A stretch of 53,401 nt of DNA from Pseudomonas sp. Q11 (GTDB lineage Bacteria > Pseudomonadota > Gammaproteobacteria > Pseudomonadales > Pseudomonadaceae). The stretch covers positions 1 to 53,401 of the forward strand of contig NZ_JAKNQY010000035.1 in the NCBI RefSeq assembly GCF_024494355.1. Direction: 5' to 3'. The notes below the pieces were generated by a model. That model had not been told where the DNA came from and searched no databases. It worked only from the letters and a program-made list of their open reading frames with translations. The number at the start of each line of letters is the position of its first letter. The stretch's first letter is position 1. This document shows positions 41,186 to 50,352 of this stretch, piece after piece. A program made the position numbers and the translations under genes.

Positions 41186-44100
41186 TCACACCAGATTACT
41201 TTCCTCAACAGTAGACCCCTCCAACAGTTCTTTCAGCGTACTACCGGCCTGGGCGTTTGGCAGAACACTCAATCGCTCTACCAGTGTCGAGACGGCATAA
41301 TGTCGATTCCCGCCGAAGCTGAGCAACGCGTCTCCACGGAAGTTGACATCCGTGGCATACACTTCACGAAAAATCACGCTATGTCCGCTGTCAGGATCAA
41401 TGATCACCAGGTGCTCATCGACCTTGCTCAGCAATAACGGGTCAGGGTCATGCAGCTCCCAGATCAACTTACCGGGAATTATCGCCGCGCCGCCCAACGA
41501 GTGCCGGCAGTCGAGGATGACCGACTTGACCCGCAACCAGGCAGCCTTTGACAACCGGTAACTCACGGCGCCCTGGCCCATGCGCAGGACCAGGGTCGTG
41601 ACATCGTCCGGCATCAGCGGCAGAAGATCATCGATCTTCATTTCGTGGCCCTCGACGGCCAGTACCTCGCCTTCACGCTGGACATAACTGAGTGGCCCCA
41701 CATGTCCCATCGCCGGAAAGGCCAGCAGCTTTCCGTTCTGGTTTTCATGAAGCAATACGTTGGTCTGCCGCTGGGTTCCCAATAACTCGAAGGATTCCGG
41801 AATGGCGGTCCTGGGTACCCGAATTACACGCCCGGTCTCGGCGACGAACCACTTCAGGCTACCGGGCTCCTCCACCGACAGCAGCGCGCTACGCAACGAC
41901 TGGGCCGCCAATTGCTCAAGCCCCTCCTGCTCCCGGTCACCTTGGGCGACCACCCAATCACGAGTGACGCCGGTGATCAATGGCGGTTCATGATCACGTA
42001 GTGTGACCACCACGCCTTCGAAGGTGACGCCACGCAGCCCTGGCCCGTCGACCGTCAGCTCAGCGAACTGCCAGGGCGCCCACTCACGCTGCGCGACGGG
42101 TAACGCGTCAATCTTCAGCAATTGCAAGCCCTGGCCAAAAGCAGTCTCCAGTTTCTGCGGATCAATAAACGCCTGGCGATAGACCTCACCACTCGATACA
42201 TCGAATAACCAGGCGGCCTCACCATCCGGGGTTACCCCCAGCAGACGCACTTCCTTTGCGTGCCCGCCCTCAGCCAGCAACAGCCTGTTGCCGACATACC
42301 AGGCACACAACTTCACCTCACCACTGAAGTTCGTCAAACCGATAAGGGCAAAGCTTTCGCTCGCGTACTGCCGGGCCAGTGGCTCCAGGGCAGACCACCA
42401 ATGCACCCGGTCCTTGAACCATGCTTCGCTCAAGCCGCCCAGCTCCAGGTTGCCCTGGCTCGTCAGGTTGAAAAACAGGCCATCGGAGGTCAGCGCCAGG
42501 TAGCCACCATCCACCGCGATGATATTTTCCAGGTTCCGGGGTCGCCGCCACTTAACGGACCACTCGCCTTTGCCCGCCACTTGGGTGCGCTGCTTACGGC
42601 AAAGTTCTTGTGTGAGCCTGTTGTAGATGACGAACGTATCGCTATCGTCCGCCGGTGAGAGCAGCGTCAGGTCGGTCATGTTCTTGATCGAGTCGGGCCA
42701 GCCACGGTAATGATTACGCGCCGGTGAGGGACGGACGATCAAGCGATCGCTGCGACGAATCCAGGCCATGTCCCGCACCGCTGGCTCGCATTGCCAACAG
42801 ATCGAAACGAACGGCGCCGGTTGCCAATTGACGGTGACAAAGGTGTCGCTTTCGTCAGTAGACGCCGTAAAGGGATAACCACTGCCCAATACGTTCGACC
42901 AGTCAGGCAAGAACTCACGCGCACTCAAGACCGACTCCAACGCCGGGGCCAGGTCGCGGGTGACCGAACTGAGCAGCACTTGCCCATCATGGATCACATA
43001 GACCAGAACATCGCGGCTCTGATTAGCACAGGTGACTTCCTGGACCACATGAATCACCCCCTGCGCGTCCGCCTCGACGCGCTTGATGACGCTCTCATCT
43101 CTTGAGGCCCACAGCCAGTAACGATGGGTCAGCAGGCCGGTCACCGCGTCAACCTGCCAGACAATGACATTCTGCGGATCGTAGAAATACGCGTGGCTGC
43201 CGGACACCGCTCCCAGCAGCGCCTGATCGGCACCCGGCAGGTCATTACGGATGTACAGGAAACGGTCCGCCTTCGCGTCGTACCAGGCCGGGGTGTACCG
43301 GGGTTCGTCGGGGTCCTCGAACGGAATCAAATAGTGGTGAACAGGCGTATACGGCATCACCAGGCGGTGCTGTTGAGCCAGGGTCTTGAGGTGTCCCTGC
43401 AACACCTGTCGATCCATGCCCGCTGGCATATCCTGTTCGACAAGGGTCAGTTGGCGCTTACCTAAGTCAACCTGGAACACTTGATTGTCGGTGACCCGGA
43501 GCAGAACTTCATGGGAACCCGGCCCAAGGAACCTCACCTGAACGCCACCGACGAACAATTTCCCCTCATCCTCGAACCGGATATCGCCTTCGTTGGCCCA
43601 ATGAGCGTTCAGCACCCAAGCCGATTTCTCCGAACGCCTCGACTGGAGGCTCAGGTTCACGCCGGGATTGAGCTCCAATGCGCATCGTTTGCCAGCGCCC
43701 CGAACCTGATAGGTGATTTTTCCGTGCCAGGCCTGCGCAAGCACGGGCACCACCAGTGAGCGATCAACGGCATCAAGCAACACTCTGATCACCGTTGGCC
43801 GATAGTCCGGGGCAAACAGGCGATGGAGGATGTAGTCACTCGGAAACGAATAGAAGGAAAACAGAAACAGCCAGCCGCCATCCGCTTTCCTTTTCTCCAG
43901 ACGCCGTGCCGTGTCGAACCCCGTGTCATGGTGCAGACTGGCGAATGGCAGCGCCTTGTACTCATAGCGGTAACAGGTTTGCGGTGTGCACGGCAGTATG
44001 ATGGCCTGGCCAGCGGGCAACGTGATGCTGACTCGATCCGGCAGGTCCAGCTCTCGACGAATATCAATCGCCCGAGGGTAATCATCATCGAACGTCGGCA

Positions 44101-47100
44101 CCCCGAAATGATCGCGCAGCGGATACAGTTTGGGGCTGTCCAGCACCAGCTCGCCGCGGCTCAGATCCAGTGTCTGGACGATCAGCGACGGGCGCGGCAG
44201 CCATGTACCGCCGCCGGCGTCGAGCCGATAGGGCTGAAGGTGAGCCTTGGCCACTTCATCAAAAAACAGCCCGACTTGCCTGGCCTCTTCGGCAATGTTC
44301 GCGAACCCCTGGGCCAAGGCCGCCACCCCCACCGCCAGACCGCCCAGCATCACAGCAGCGCCACCCAGCAGCGCCCCGGCGGTGGTGGCGCCGGCGACGT
44401 AGGCGCCCGTCGCCAACACCAGACTGGCCGAGTCGAACGCCAGTTGGGTGCCGAACTGGGCGCGTTCAACTTCGTTTTGTGCAGTCGATAACTGGTAGAT
44501 GTCGAACCCGACATTCGCCAACTGCAGCAATCCCCCGGTCGCCTCGCTCACACTGGTCCCCACCGAGGCCTTGACCACAGGCGCGACGGTACGGGCAATC
44601 AGTTTTTCTTCTGCCAGCGCTTGCCGGACCAGACCGACCAACCCGGCAATGTCGACCACGTTGCCATGCACCAATTGCGCGTAATTGACATAGGCATGCA
44701 GCCGGACCGCCAGGGTGAGGGATCGATCAGCCCCCTCCCGCCCTCTCAACCCGTTCATCAGCGCCTGTATGGCGAAACCGGCGTTAAGGGTATGGACGCT
44801 CCCCACCTCGGTGGGATCGCTCGAAACCGAGGGTCTATTGGCCAAGGCCGAAAAACGCTCCGAGAGATAGTTTTTTATCCGCAAGAGTCGATGGTCGTCC
44901 GTGTTGATCCGCACCAGTTGCTCAGGATTGGCGGGATCCACCAGGCTCATCCGATACCCCCCGTCCGGCATGACCTCCAGGGTGTCGAACAACGGCACAA
45001 GAGGGGGCGCCAACTGATTCACCTGCTGCAGATGCAGGGTCACGTCACTGATCTGCTGCGCCCACCAATGACCGTCCAGTGCCAGCAGGCAACTGCCGAG
45101 TCGAGGATTGTTCTGGAGTGACTGCCCTCGGGCACTGGCCACCCGTTGCCTGACAGGTACTCTCGACTGTCCGGGCAAGGCGCCGGGCCGCAGCAGTTGC
45201 GAGACCTTTATGGCACCGGGCAATGACCGTTCCAACACCCCCGCGCCGTCCAATTCGATCAGGTCGAAGGTCGGATGCGTCGCATCGCCATAGGCGGCGT
45301 AATAGCGGGCCATGTCCTGCTCGAGGAAGAACTGCTCCAGCGCTTGTTTGAACTGTGTCGAATCCTCGAATTCGAACACGCCAAAATTCGGATCGTAGAA
45401 ATGATATGTACTGCGTTCGCCCTCAAGGGTCTTGGCCACCAGCATGGCGTGATTGTCCGAGTTGAGCATCAGCGTGGCGGTCGTTGTCCTGGCTTGCAGA
45501 ACGTCCACGACCTCCTTCAGGTTCGAACGCGCCAGCGCACGGCCGACTTCACTGAGCTGCACGTCGCGCAACGACTCCACGCTGCTCAGGAAAGTCAGCG
45601 AATCGCTTGCCTCAGGCTCAATGACCCCAAGGAAGAATCGTTCGCGCAGGGTATTGACCGCGGCCAAGCCCTCCGACAAGGCCGCCGCCATCGTCAGGGC
45701 CAGTGGATAGCAACGTCCGCCGACCCGGTCACCCTCGCCCTGAAGCAACAAATCCTGCGGTACGAGCTTGATCGTGCCGTCTTCAAAACCGTCCAGGACC
45801 ACACCGACGCGCTCAATAATCCGGACCCGGTGTTCCAGTTTCGCGGCCTGCTGGATCCGGGCAACCTGCTGACCCCACTGGCGTAGCGTCAGCGGCTGTT
45901 CCAGGGCGATTTTCTTCAATCCCAGCGCGGTCTCGTCACGCCCCGGCGGAGAATCGGCCGCGCTGGCAAGCCCGGCCAGAAATGCCGGTGCCTGCTGCTG
46001 GTACAACGCGCGCTCGATCGCCGCGTAGCTGCCGGCGGTACCCGGTTTGCTGAAGTTGTTGATCAGGTTATCCAACTGTGGGCGAACCGTGTCGAAACTG
46101 CGATTATCCAGCGCCTTTGCCCCGGTCAAGGCGCCCAGCAGCAGACGTTGCAAGGGGCTCAGTTGAACGACATCAAAATGACCGTCGGCGAGTCGGTTCA
46201 AGAGTTCAGCGATAGACCACTGCTGCGCCTGCGGATCGCTCAACGATGCAGGCGGCAACACCGTAGCGCTTTGGGCGCGGATCGACTGACGCTCATCAAA
46301 GCCCAGGGGGATGGCCTTGTCGAAGGTCACCACACCGTTATGGCTGCGATTCATCGCCTGCATGAAGGGCGCACCCAACTCATCGGCCAGATGCTGCAAC
46401 AGCTCGGTGGACAACACGTGACGCCCCTCGATCAGCGGCCAGCCTTCGTCAAACCGCAGGGTGCGGTATACCAGCAACTCGGCCAGCTCACCGGCATACC
46501 GGGCCTTGAACCGACCTTCTTGCCAGCGCTTTTTCTCGTTCTTGAGCCATTGCCCAAGGTCACTCTCGCTCTCTTTCCAAGAGTGATCCTGCTCTTCCTC
46601 GGTGGCCAGGTTGGCAGTGTTGAAGGCCGGAATGGCAGCCGCCGCTTGCCACTTTTCAGCGGTGCCAGGTGTGAAATGCGCCCGCTGGTAAGCCTTCATC
46701 CCCTCGCGCATGCCGCCGGGGCCGGTCAGATAGATCGTCACTTCACTCTGGGGGCGAATGCCATCGCTGTAGTAGGTGGCGGCAGCCTCCACCAGAAAAG
46801 CCGCGGCCATCTCCACTTCCGGCGCCAGTTCATGAAAAGCACCGAAAACCTTCGTAGCGGCCTGCCGCGCAAGCTCGATCATGGCTTTGACATCGGTCAG
46901 GGCAACGTTTTGCTCATCGGCCAGGCGCGCGGTGGCGTCGACGATTTCATAGTTGAGCCGGTACCGCTCGAGCACGGCCTGGAGCATCGCGGACTCAGGG
47001 TGAGCCATCAGGAACGCGTTACTCAAGGAATTCCGTGCCACAACGGCTCGCAGTTCGTCCGGGCGCGCCAGACGCTCCACCGGCGTGCGGAAAACGCGCT

Positions 47101-48277
47101 CCAATCCGGGTCGGCTATCAGCAAAACGTTCGAGTGCCCCGCGATGCTCCGGCGGGATCATCTCGGAATAATCCGTGTATCGGCCACGCAACGCTTGCCG
47201 GCCGGGCATCCACTCAGGGTTTCGATCAAGCATCAACTGCAGCACACCCAGGCGCGCATCCGTCTTGAATGCCCGGATGTCCACCCCGCCCAATTCTTCC
47301 AACAAGGGCGGCAGGTTATCGACATCGGCGTAACGGCCGCCTTCGGCGAACAAGGCTTCGATGCGCACCACATCGGAGGCCGCGGCAAAATTGCCGCGCA
47401 GGCTGACCTCGCGCGCGTAGATGTCCTTCAACTGCAGGGGCGTTTCACCGTTGGCCAGGTCGCGCAGGACCAGGTGATCTCCAGCCAGTGCCTGGAGGCT
47501 GAGCCGATTCGTGTCCCTCAGGGCCATCAGCCGAGCCTCATCCTGACCATAGGCCCGAACCAGCAAATCGATTCTCGCCTCATCGGCGCTGCCACCGTTT
47601 TTCACGGCCTTAGTGATGTGCGCATACATCTGCTGTTTCAGAACGATGGCACGTTCTTCATAAAGGTCGCCCAGTGCGAACCCATCGACACTGTCTTGCC
47701 CGCCATGGAGCATCGCATCGGCCTTGGCGGCCTCGACGATGATCCGATTGGTTTCATAAGCCAGCAACGCATCGCTGTCATGCCAGAGATAGAGACGATA
47801 ACCCTCGGTGCCCATCACCTGCTTCCAGATATTGATGTAGTCACGCTGAATCGCCCCCACGCCGCCGCCAAGCCAGACGAAATGCAGGTTTTTCGGCACT
47901 TCGGTGGCGGGCAGTCGCAACTGCTCGAAGCTGTTGTGCAGGCGCGTTTCGAAGTTTTCTATTTTGTCGTGGATCAGCCCCAGGTTCGCAGCCCCGGCAC
48001 CTTCGGGGCCCGACGGCAACTCCGGCGTACGACGTCGCCGGCCAACGCCCTGTAAAGCCCCCAACGCTTGCTTGAGCAAGCCCAGCGGCTCCAGCATTTG
48101 TGGAGAGTCCAGCAGGGCGATACAAGCGAAGTAATACCGAAGCACCGCATCATACTGATCGGTGCCCTTGTATGAAATTAATGCCTGTTCAAGATCTTTC
48201 AGCTTCAACAAGCCCATAAAATCGACGTAACTATTCGCCGATGAAAACTTAGTTTCATTCATTGACAACACATCCAT
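41186..48277 (-). CDS. Giant LifA/TcdB-like toxin: GT44 glycosyltransferase, C58 peptidase and pore-forming domains
   Basis: 2363 residues. Residues about 120-560 form a large-clostridial-toxin-type glycosyltransferase: PKNLHFVWLGG at 128-138 (TcdB-like KNLHFVWIGG) and DXD at D318-D320 in GGRYADVDNLPPL, with nearly the same spacing as TcdB W102-D286. A papain-like C58 peptidase follows, with C856 (GGRCYPLALTMAAAL), H943 (NSDNHAMLVAK) and D962 (YHFYDPNFGVFEF). From about 1150, VHTLNAGFAIQALMNGL and a long hydrophobic stretch (about 1283-1340) match the TcdA/TcdB pore-forming domain. The last 700 residues are beta-rich without choline-binding repeats. A Tcd-type inositol-phosphate-activated protease is not seen. 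The plan is that of lymphostatin LifA. It should modify a host GTPase or other protein after entry; target and secretion route are unknown. The ribosome site is weak; an ATG at residue 6 is an alternative start. Confidence 0.85.
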   Translation of the reverse strand: MDVLSMNETKFSSANSYVDFMGLLKLKDLEQALISYKGTDQYDAVLRYYFACIALLDSPQMLEPLGLLKQALGALQGVGRRRRTPELPSGPEGAGAANLGLIHDKIENFETRLHNSFEQLRLPATEVPKNLHFVWLGGGVGAIQRDYINIWKQVMGTEGYRLYLWHDSDALLAYETNRIIVEAAKADAMLHGGQDSVDGFALGDLYEERAIVLKQQMYAHITKAVKNGGSADEARIDLLVRAYGQDEARLMALRDTNRLSLQALAGDHLVLRDLANGETPLQLKDIYAREVSLRGNFAAASDVVRIEALFAEGGRYADVDNLPPLLEELGGVDIRAFKTDARLGVLQLMLDRNPEWMPGRQALRGRYTDYSEMIPPEHRGALERFADSRPGLERVFRTPVERLARPDELRAVVARNSLSNAFLMAHPESAMLQAVLERYRLNYEIVDATARLADEQNVALTDVKAMIELARQAATKVFGAFHELAPEVEMAAAFLVEAAATYYSDGIRPQSEVTIYLTGPGGMREGMKAYQRAHFTPGTAEKWQAAAAIPAFNTANLATEEEQDHSWKESESDLGQWLKNEKKRWQEGRFKARYAGELAELLVYRTLRFDEGWPLIEGRHVLSTELLQHLADELGAPFMQAMNRSHNGVVTFDKAIPLGFDERQSIRAQSATVLPPASLSDPQAQQWSIAELLNRLADGHFDVVQLSPLQRLLLGALTGAKALDNRSFDTVRPQLDNLINNFSKPGTAGSYAAIERALYQQQAPAFLAGLASAADSPPGRDETALGLKKIALEQPLTLRQWGQQVARIQQAAKLEHRVRIIERVGVVLDGFEDGTIKLVPQDLLLQGEGDRVGGRCYPLALTMAAALSEGLAAVNTLRERFFLGVIEPEASDSLTFLSSVESLRDVQLSEVGRALARSNLKEVVDVLQARTTTATLMLNSDNHAMLVAKTLEGERSTYHFYDPNFGVFEFEDSTQFKQALEQFFLEQDMARYYAAYGDATHPTFDLIELDGAGVLERSLPGAIKVSQLLRPGALPGQSRVPVRQRVASARGQSLQNNPRLGSCLLALDGHWWAQQISDVTLHLQQVNQLAPPLVPLFDTLEVMPDGGYRMSLVDPANPEQLVRINTDDHRLLRIKNYLSERFSALANRPSVSSDPTEVGSVHTLNAGFAIQALMNGLRGREGADRSLTLAVRLHAYVNYAQLVHGNVVDIAGLVGLVRQALAEEKLIARTVAPVVKASVGTSVSEATGGLLQLANVGFDIYQLSTAQNEVERAQFGTQLAFDSASLVLATGAYVAGATTAGALLGGAAVMLGGLAVGVAALAQGFANIAEEARQVGLFFDEVAKAHLQPYRLDAGGGTWLPRPSLIVQTLDLSRGELVLDSPKLYPLRDHFGVPTFDDDYPRAIDIRRELDLPDRVSITLPAGQAIILPCTPQTCYRYEYKALPFASLHHDTGFDTARRLEKRKADGGWLFLFSFYSFPSDYILHRLFAPDYRPTVIRVLLDAVDRSLVVPVLAQAWHGKITYQVRGAGKRCALELNPGVNLSLQSRRSEKSAWVLNAHWANEGDIRFEDEGKLFVGGVQVRFLGPGSHEVLLRVTDNQVFQVDLGKRQLTLVEQDMPAGMDRQVLQGHLKTLAQQHRLVMPYTPVHHYLIPFEDPDEPRYTPAWYDAKADRFLYIRNDLPGADQALLGAVSGSHAYFYDPQNVIVWQVDAVTGLLTHRYWLWASRDESVIKRVEADAQGVIHVVQEVTCANQSRDVLVYVIHDGQVLLSSVTRDLAPALESVLSAREFLPDWSNVLGSGYPFTASTDESDTFVTVNWQPAPFVSICWQCEPAVRDMAWIRRSDRLIVRPSPARNHYRGWPDSIKNMTDLTLLSPADDSDTFVIYNRLTQELCRKQRTQVAGKGEWSVKWRRPRNLENIIAVDGGYLALTSDGLFFNLTSQGNLELGGLSEAWFKDRVHWWSALEPLARQYASESFALIGLTNFSGEVKLCAWYVGNRLLLAEGGHAKEVRLLGVTPDGEAAWLFDVSSGEVYRQAFIDPQKLETAFGQGLQLLKIDALPVAQREWAPWQFAELTVDGPGLRGVTFEGVVVTLRDHEPPLITGVTRDWVVAQGDREQEGLEQLAAQSLRSALLSVEEPGSLKWFVAETGRVIRVPRTAIPESFELLGTQRQTNVLLHENQNGKLLAFPAMGHVGPLSYVQREGEVLAVEGHEMKIDDLLPLMPDDVTTLVLRMGQGAVSYRLSKAAWLRVKSVILDCRHSLGGAAIIPGKLIWELHDPDPLLLSKVDEHLVIIDPDSGHSVIFREVYATDVNFRGDALLSFGGNRHYAVSTLVERLSVLPNAQAGSTLKELLEGSTVEESNLV

Positions 48278-48278
48278 T
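48270..48278 (-). promoter_or_regulatory. RsmA/RsmE-like GGA motif over the giant toxin start codon
   Basis: The transcript reads AAUGGAUGU across the start codon. It has the GGA core and the 3' part of the Rsm consensus, with A in place of the expected C at the first motif position. Inferred, weak on its own. Confidence 0.3.
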
Positions 48279-48651
48279 TATTGTAGATGAACAGCCGCCA
48301 GCACTCTGACCAGAGCGCTGGCAGACCATCAGATATTAAAGTTTTCTAAATACTTACGAGCACAGACTTCTTTCCAAGCGAAGTTAAAAACCCCCCTCCA
48401 AAACAAACCCTGCTCACGGTCAAAATGAAAAAGAAAAATAACCTACTTTTTCGCCACCCTACAACCAACTTTAAAAGCCAATAAATTTCCAAATAAAACC
48501 ACACCCACTGTTACAGGCTGCGCACTTTTACTTGCTGTTTCAGTCATTAAAAGCAAACTTAATTAAATTAGTTGAACAGACTGTGCACAATGGCTACAGC
48601 CACCGCAAAGAGGGTCAGGTGACGGCGATCCGAACAGACCGCCGGGGTTCA
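48278..48651. other. A/T-rich leader region of the giant toxin, downstream of cobJ
   Basis: 374 bases without a convincing gene, markedly A/T-rich between 48330 and 48570. It separates the cobJ stop from the toxin start, both on the minus strand. It should contain the toxin promoter. The only structured element I see is the dyad at 48297-48322. No terminator for cobJ is obvious. Confidence 0.6.
48297..48322 (-). promoter_or_regulatory. 26-bp dyad 20 bases upstream of the giant toxin start
   Basis: GCCAGC-A-CTCTG-AC-CAGAG-C-GCTGGC. The DNA has one mismatched pair; in the minus-strand transcript that pair becomes G-U, giving an 11-bp hairpin with a GGUC loop in the leader. It could be an operator dyad or an RNA structure affecting translation. 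There is no T run, so it is not a terminator. Confidence 0.5.
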
Positions 48652-50352
48652 TCAGAGCGGTTTGCTGCCATACCAGCGCGGTGTGTACACCCACTCGCCA
48701 CCTTCGGCGCGAGGGAATACGCAGGTCGTGGAAGAACCGATCAGCACCATGGTACGCATGTCCACCTGCTCCGGGGTCAGTTGCCCCAGGGTGGTGACAC
48801 GCAGGGTCTGGCCCGGGCGACCGATGTCACGCCCCAGGACCACCGGTGTCTCAGGCGTCCGATGTTGCGCAACAATCTCCAGCGCCCGCCCCAACTGCCA
48901 CGGCCGGGAACGGGAGATCGGGTTGTAAAAGGCCAGGGCAAGATCGGCTTCGGCCGCCAAGTCCAGGCGCTTCTCGATGATCGACCAGGGCTTGAGATTG
49001 TCCGACAACGACATCACGCAGAAGTCATGCCCCAACGGCGCACCGGCCTGGGCGGCCGTAGCGAGGGAGGCGGACACGCCGGGCAGGATCTCCAGGTCAA
49101 CCTGGTGCCAGGCCGGGTCACTGGATTCATGCAACGCTTCGAGCACCGCCGCTGCCATGGCGAAGACACCCGGGTCGCCGGACGACACCACGATCACCGA
49201 ACGACCTTGGGCAGCCAGTTCAAAGGCGTGACGAGCGCGCTGCATTTCTTCACGATTGTCGGTGCAGTGCAACACTTGATCGTCGCGAAACGGGCCGGCC
49301 ATGCGCACGTAGGTTTCGTAACCGAGCACATCGGTGGCCCGCGCCAGTTCGGCTTTCACCGCCGGCACCATCAACTCGGCAGCGCCCGGCCCCAGGCCGA
49401 TCACCGCCAGGCGTCCGCGCGGGCGACCGATTCGTGCCACCTCCAAAGGTTGCGCGGCGACGGCGATGGCCAGGTTGTCCGTTGTCCAAAGGAGGGTCGC
49501 CGCTGGCACCGAACTGCGGGCCAAGGTGGCGGCATCGCCTGTGGCCGCCACGAAGCGCAGCGCTACCCCGAGTTCCAGCGCGGCGTCGCGCAAAGCCGTG
49601 CTGGCCATCAGCGTATCCGCCGCCACCAGGCACGCCAGGCTCGGAATCGCCACTTTGGTTTGCTGCAAAGCGGCACGAACGGCGCCTGGCAAACCAGCCA
49701 CCTCGGCGCTCACCACCACCGCGACACTGCGTGGATAAATCAGCAGTTCATGGGCACTCGCCTCACGCTCGGCATGGCCAACGTGGATCGTGCGTCGGGC
49801 TTGCGGGTCTTGCGGCAACTGCGCCTGATCCAGCCACGGTGCCGCGCCTTCGATGCGCACCGCCTCACCGGCCAACAGGTCGGAGACGAAGCGCTTGCCC
49901 TGCTCCAGGTCGCCGAGGCTGTAACCGCTGGGTGGATTGAGCAGGCAGGTGCCGAAACGCAATTCACCGCTGGTGGTGATCGCCGGCGCGACGTGCAACA
50001 TTGCCGCGATGTCCCGGGCCATGTCATTCACACCGCCCAGGCCGCCCAGCAGCGGCACCACGGCGCTGCCGTCCTCGGCCACTGCCAGCACCGGTGGCTC
50101 GGCGCCTTTTTCCAGTAACAGCGGCGCCAGGGTACGGATGACAATGCCCGCCGCGCACAGGGCGATGATGGGTGTGTCCTGTTGGTAGAATTCGCGCAAA
50201 CTCGCGCCGAACTCCAGATATTGCCGATCCCCCTCGACCCGCCCGGCCAGGCCGTGGATCAGGGCGCCGGGATAGTGCTGCTGGATCCGTCGGGCCGTCG
50301 CCAGGCTGCCCGGGCCGAGGATGACGATGGCCGGCGCCTTGGCGGCCATCAT
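48652..50352 (-). CDS. cobJ: Precorrin-3B C17-methyltransferase with N-terminal CbiG/CobE-like domain
   Basis: 566 residues from the ATG at 50352 (GTG at 50361 and ATG at 50349 are alternatives), about twice a single-domain CobJ. Residues 1-315 are CbiG-like (PIIALCAAGIVIRTLAPLL, GLGGVNDMARDIA and the CobE-like TKVAIPSLACLVAADTL). Residues 320-566 are the SAM-dependent CobJ domain (LAVIGLGPGAAELM, VIVVSSGDPGVFAMA, SISDNLKP-like LSDNLKPWSIIEKRL). It catalyses ring contraction in cobalamin synthesis. The start overlaps the cobI stop. Confidence 0.9.
   Translation of the reverse strand: MMAAKAPAIVILGPGSLATARRIQQHYPGALIHGLAGRVEGDRQYLEFGASLREFYQQDTPIIALCAAGIVIRTLAPLLLEKGAEPPVLAVAEDGSAVVPLLGGLGGVNDMARDIAAMLHVAPAITTSGELRFGTCLLNPPSGYSLGDLEQGKRFVSDLLAGEAVRIEGAAPWLDQAQLPQDPQARRTIHVGHAEREASAHELLIYPRSVAVVVSAEVAGLPGAVRAALQQTKVAIPSLACLVAADTLMASTALRDAALELGVALRFVAATGDAATLARSSVPAATLLWTTDNLAIAVAAQPLEVARIGRPRGRLAVIGLGPGAAELMVPAVKAELARATDVLGYETYVRMAGPFRDDQVLHCTDNREEMQRARHAFELAAQGRSVIVVSSGDPGVFAMAAAVLEALHESSDPAWHQVDLEILPGVSASLATAAQAGAPLGHDFCVMSLSDNLKPWSIIEKRLDLAAEADLALAFYNPISRSRPWQLGRALEIVAQHRTPETPVVLGRDIGRPGQTLRVTTLGQLTPEQVDMRTMVLIGSSTTCVFPRAEGGEWVYTPRWYGSKPL

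Noticed and set aside
45100..46200. Clostridial-type inositol-phosphate-activated cysteine protease in the giant toxin
   Set aside because: The Cys-His-Asp order and the YDPNFG motif fit a C58/papain-like peptidase instead; the clostridial Asp-His-Cys order is not seen.
46148..48055. A 635-codon open frame on the plus strand inside the giant toxin gene
   Set aside because: It is antisense to the glycosyltransferase and peptidase regions whose motifs are intact, and its translation shows no recognisable domain. Long mirror frames are expected in G/C-rich DNA.
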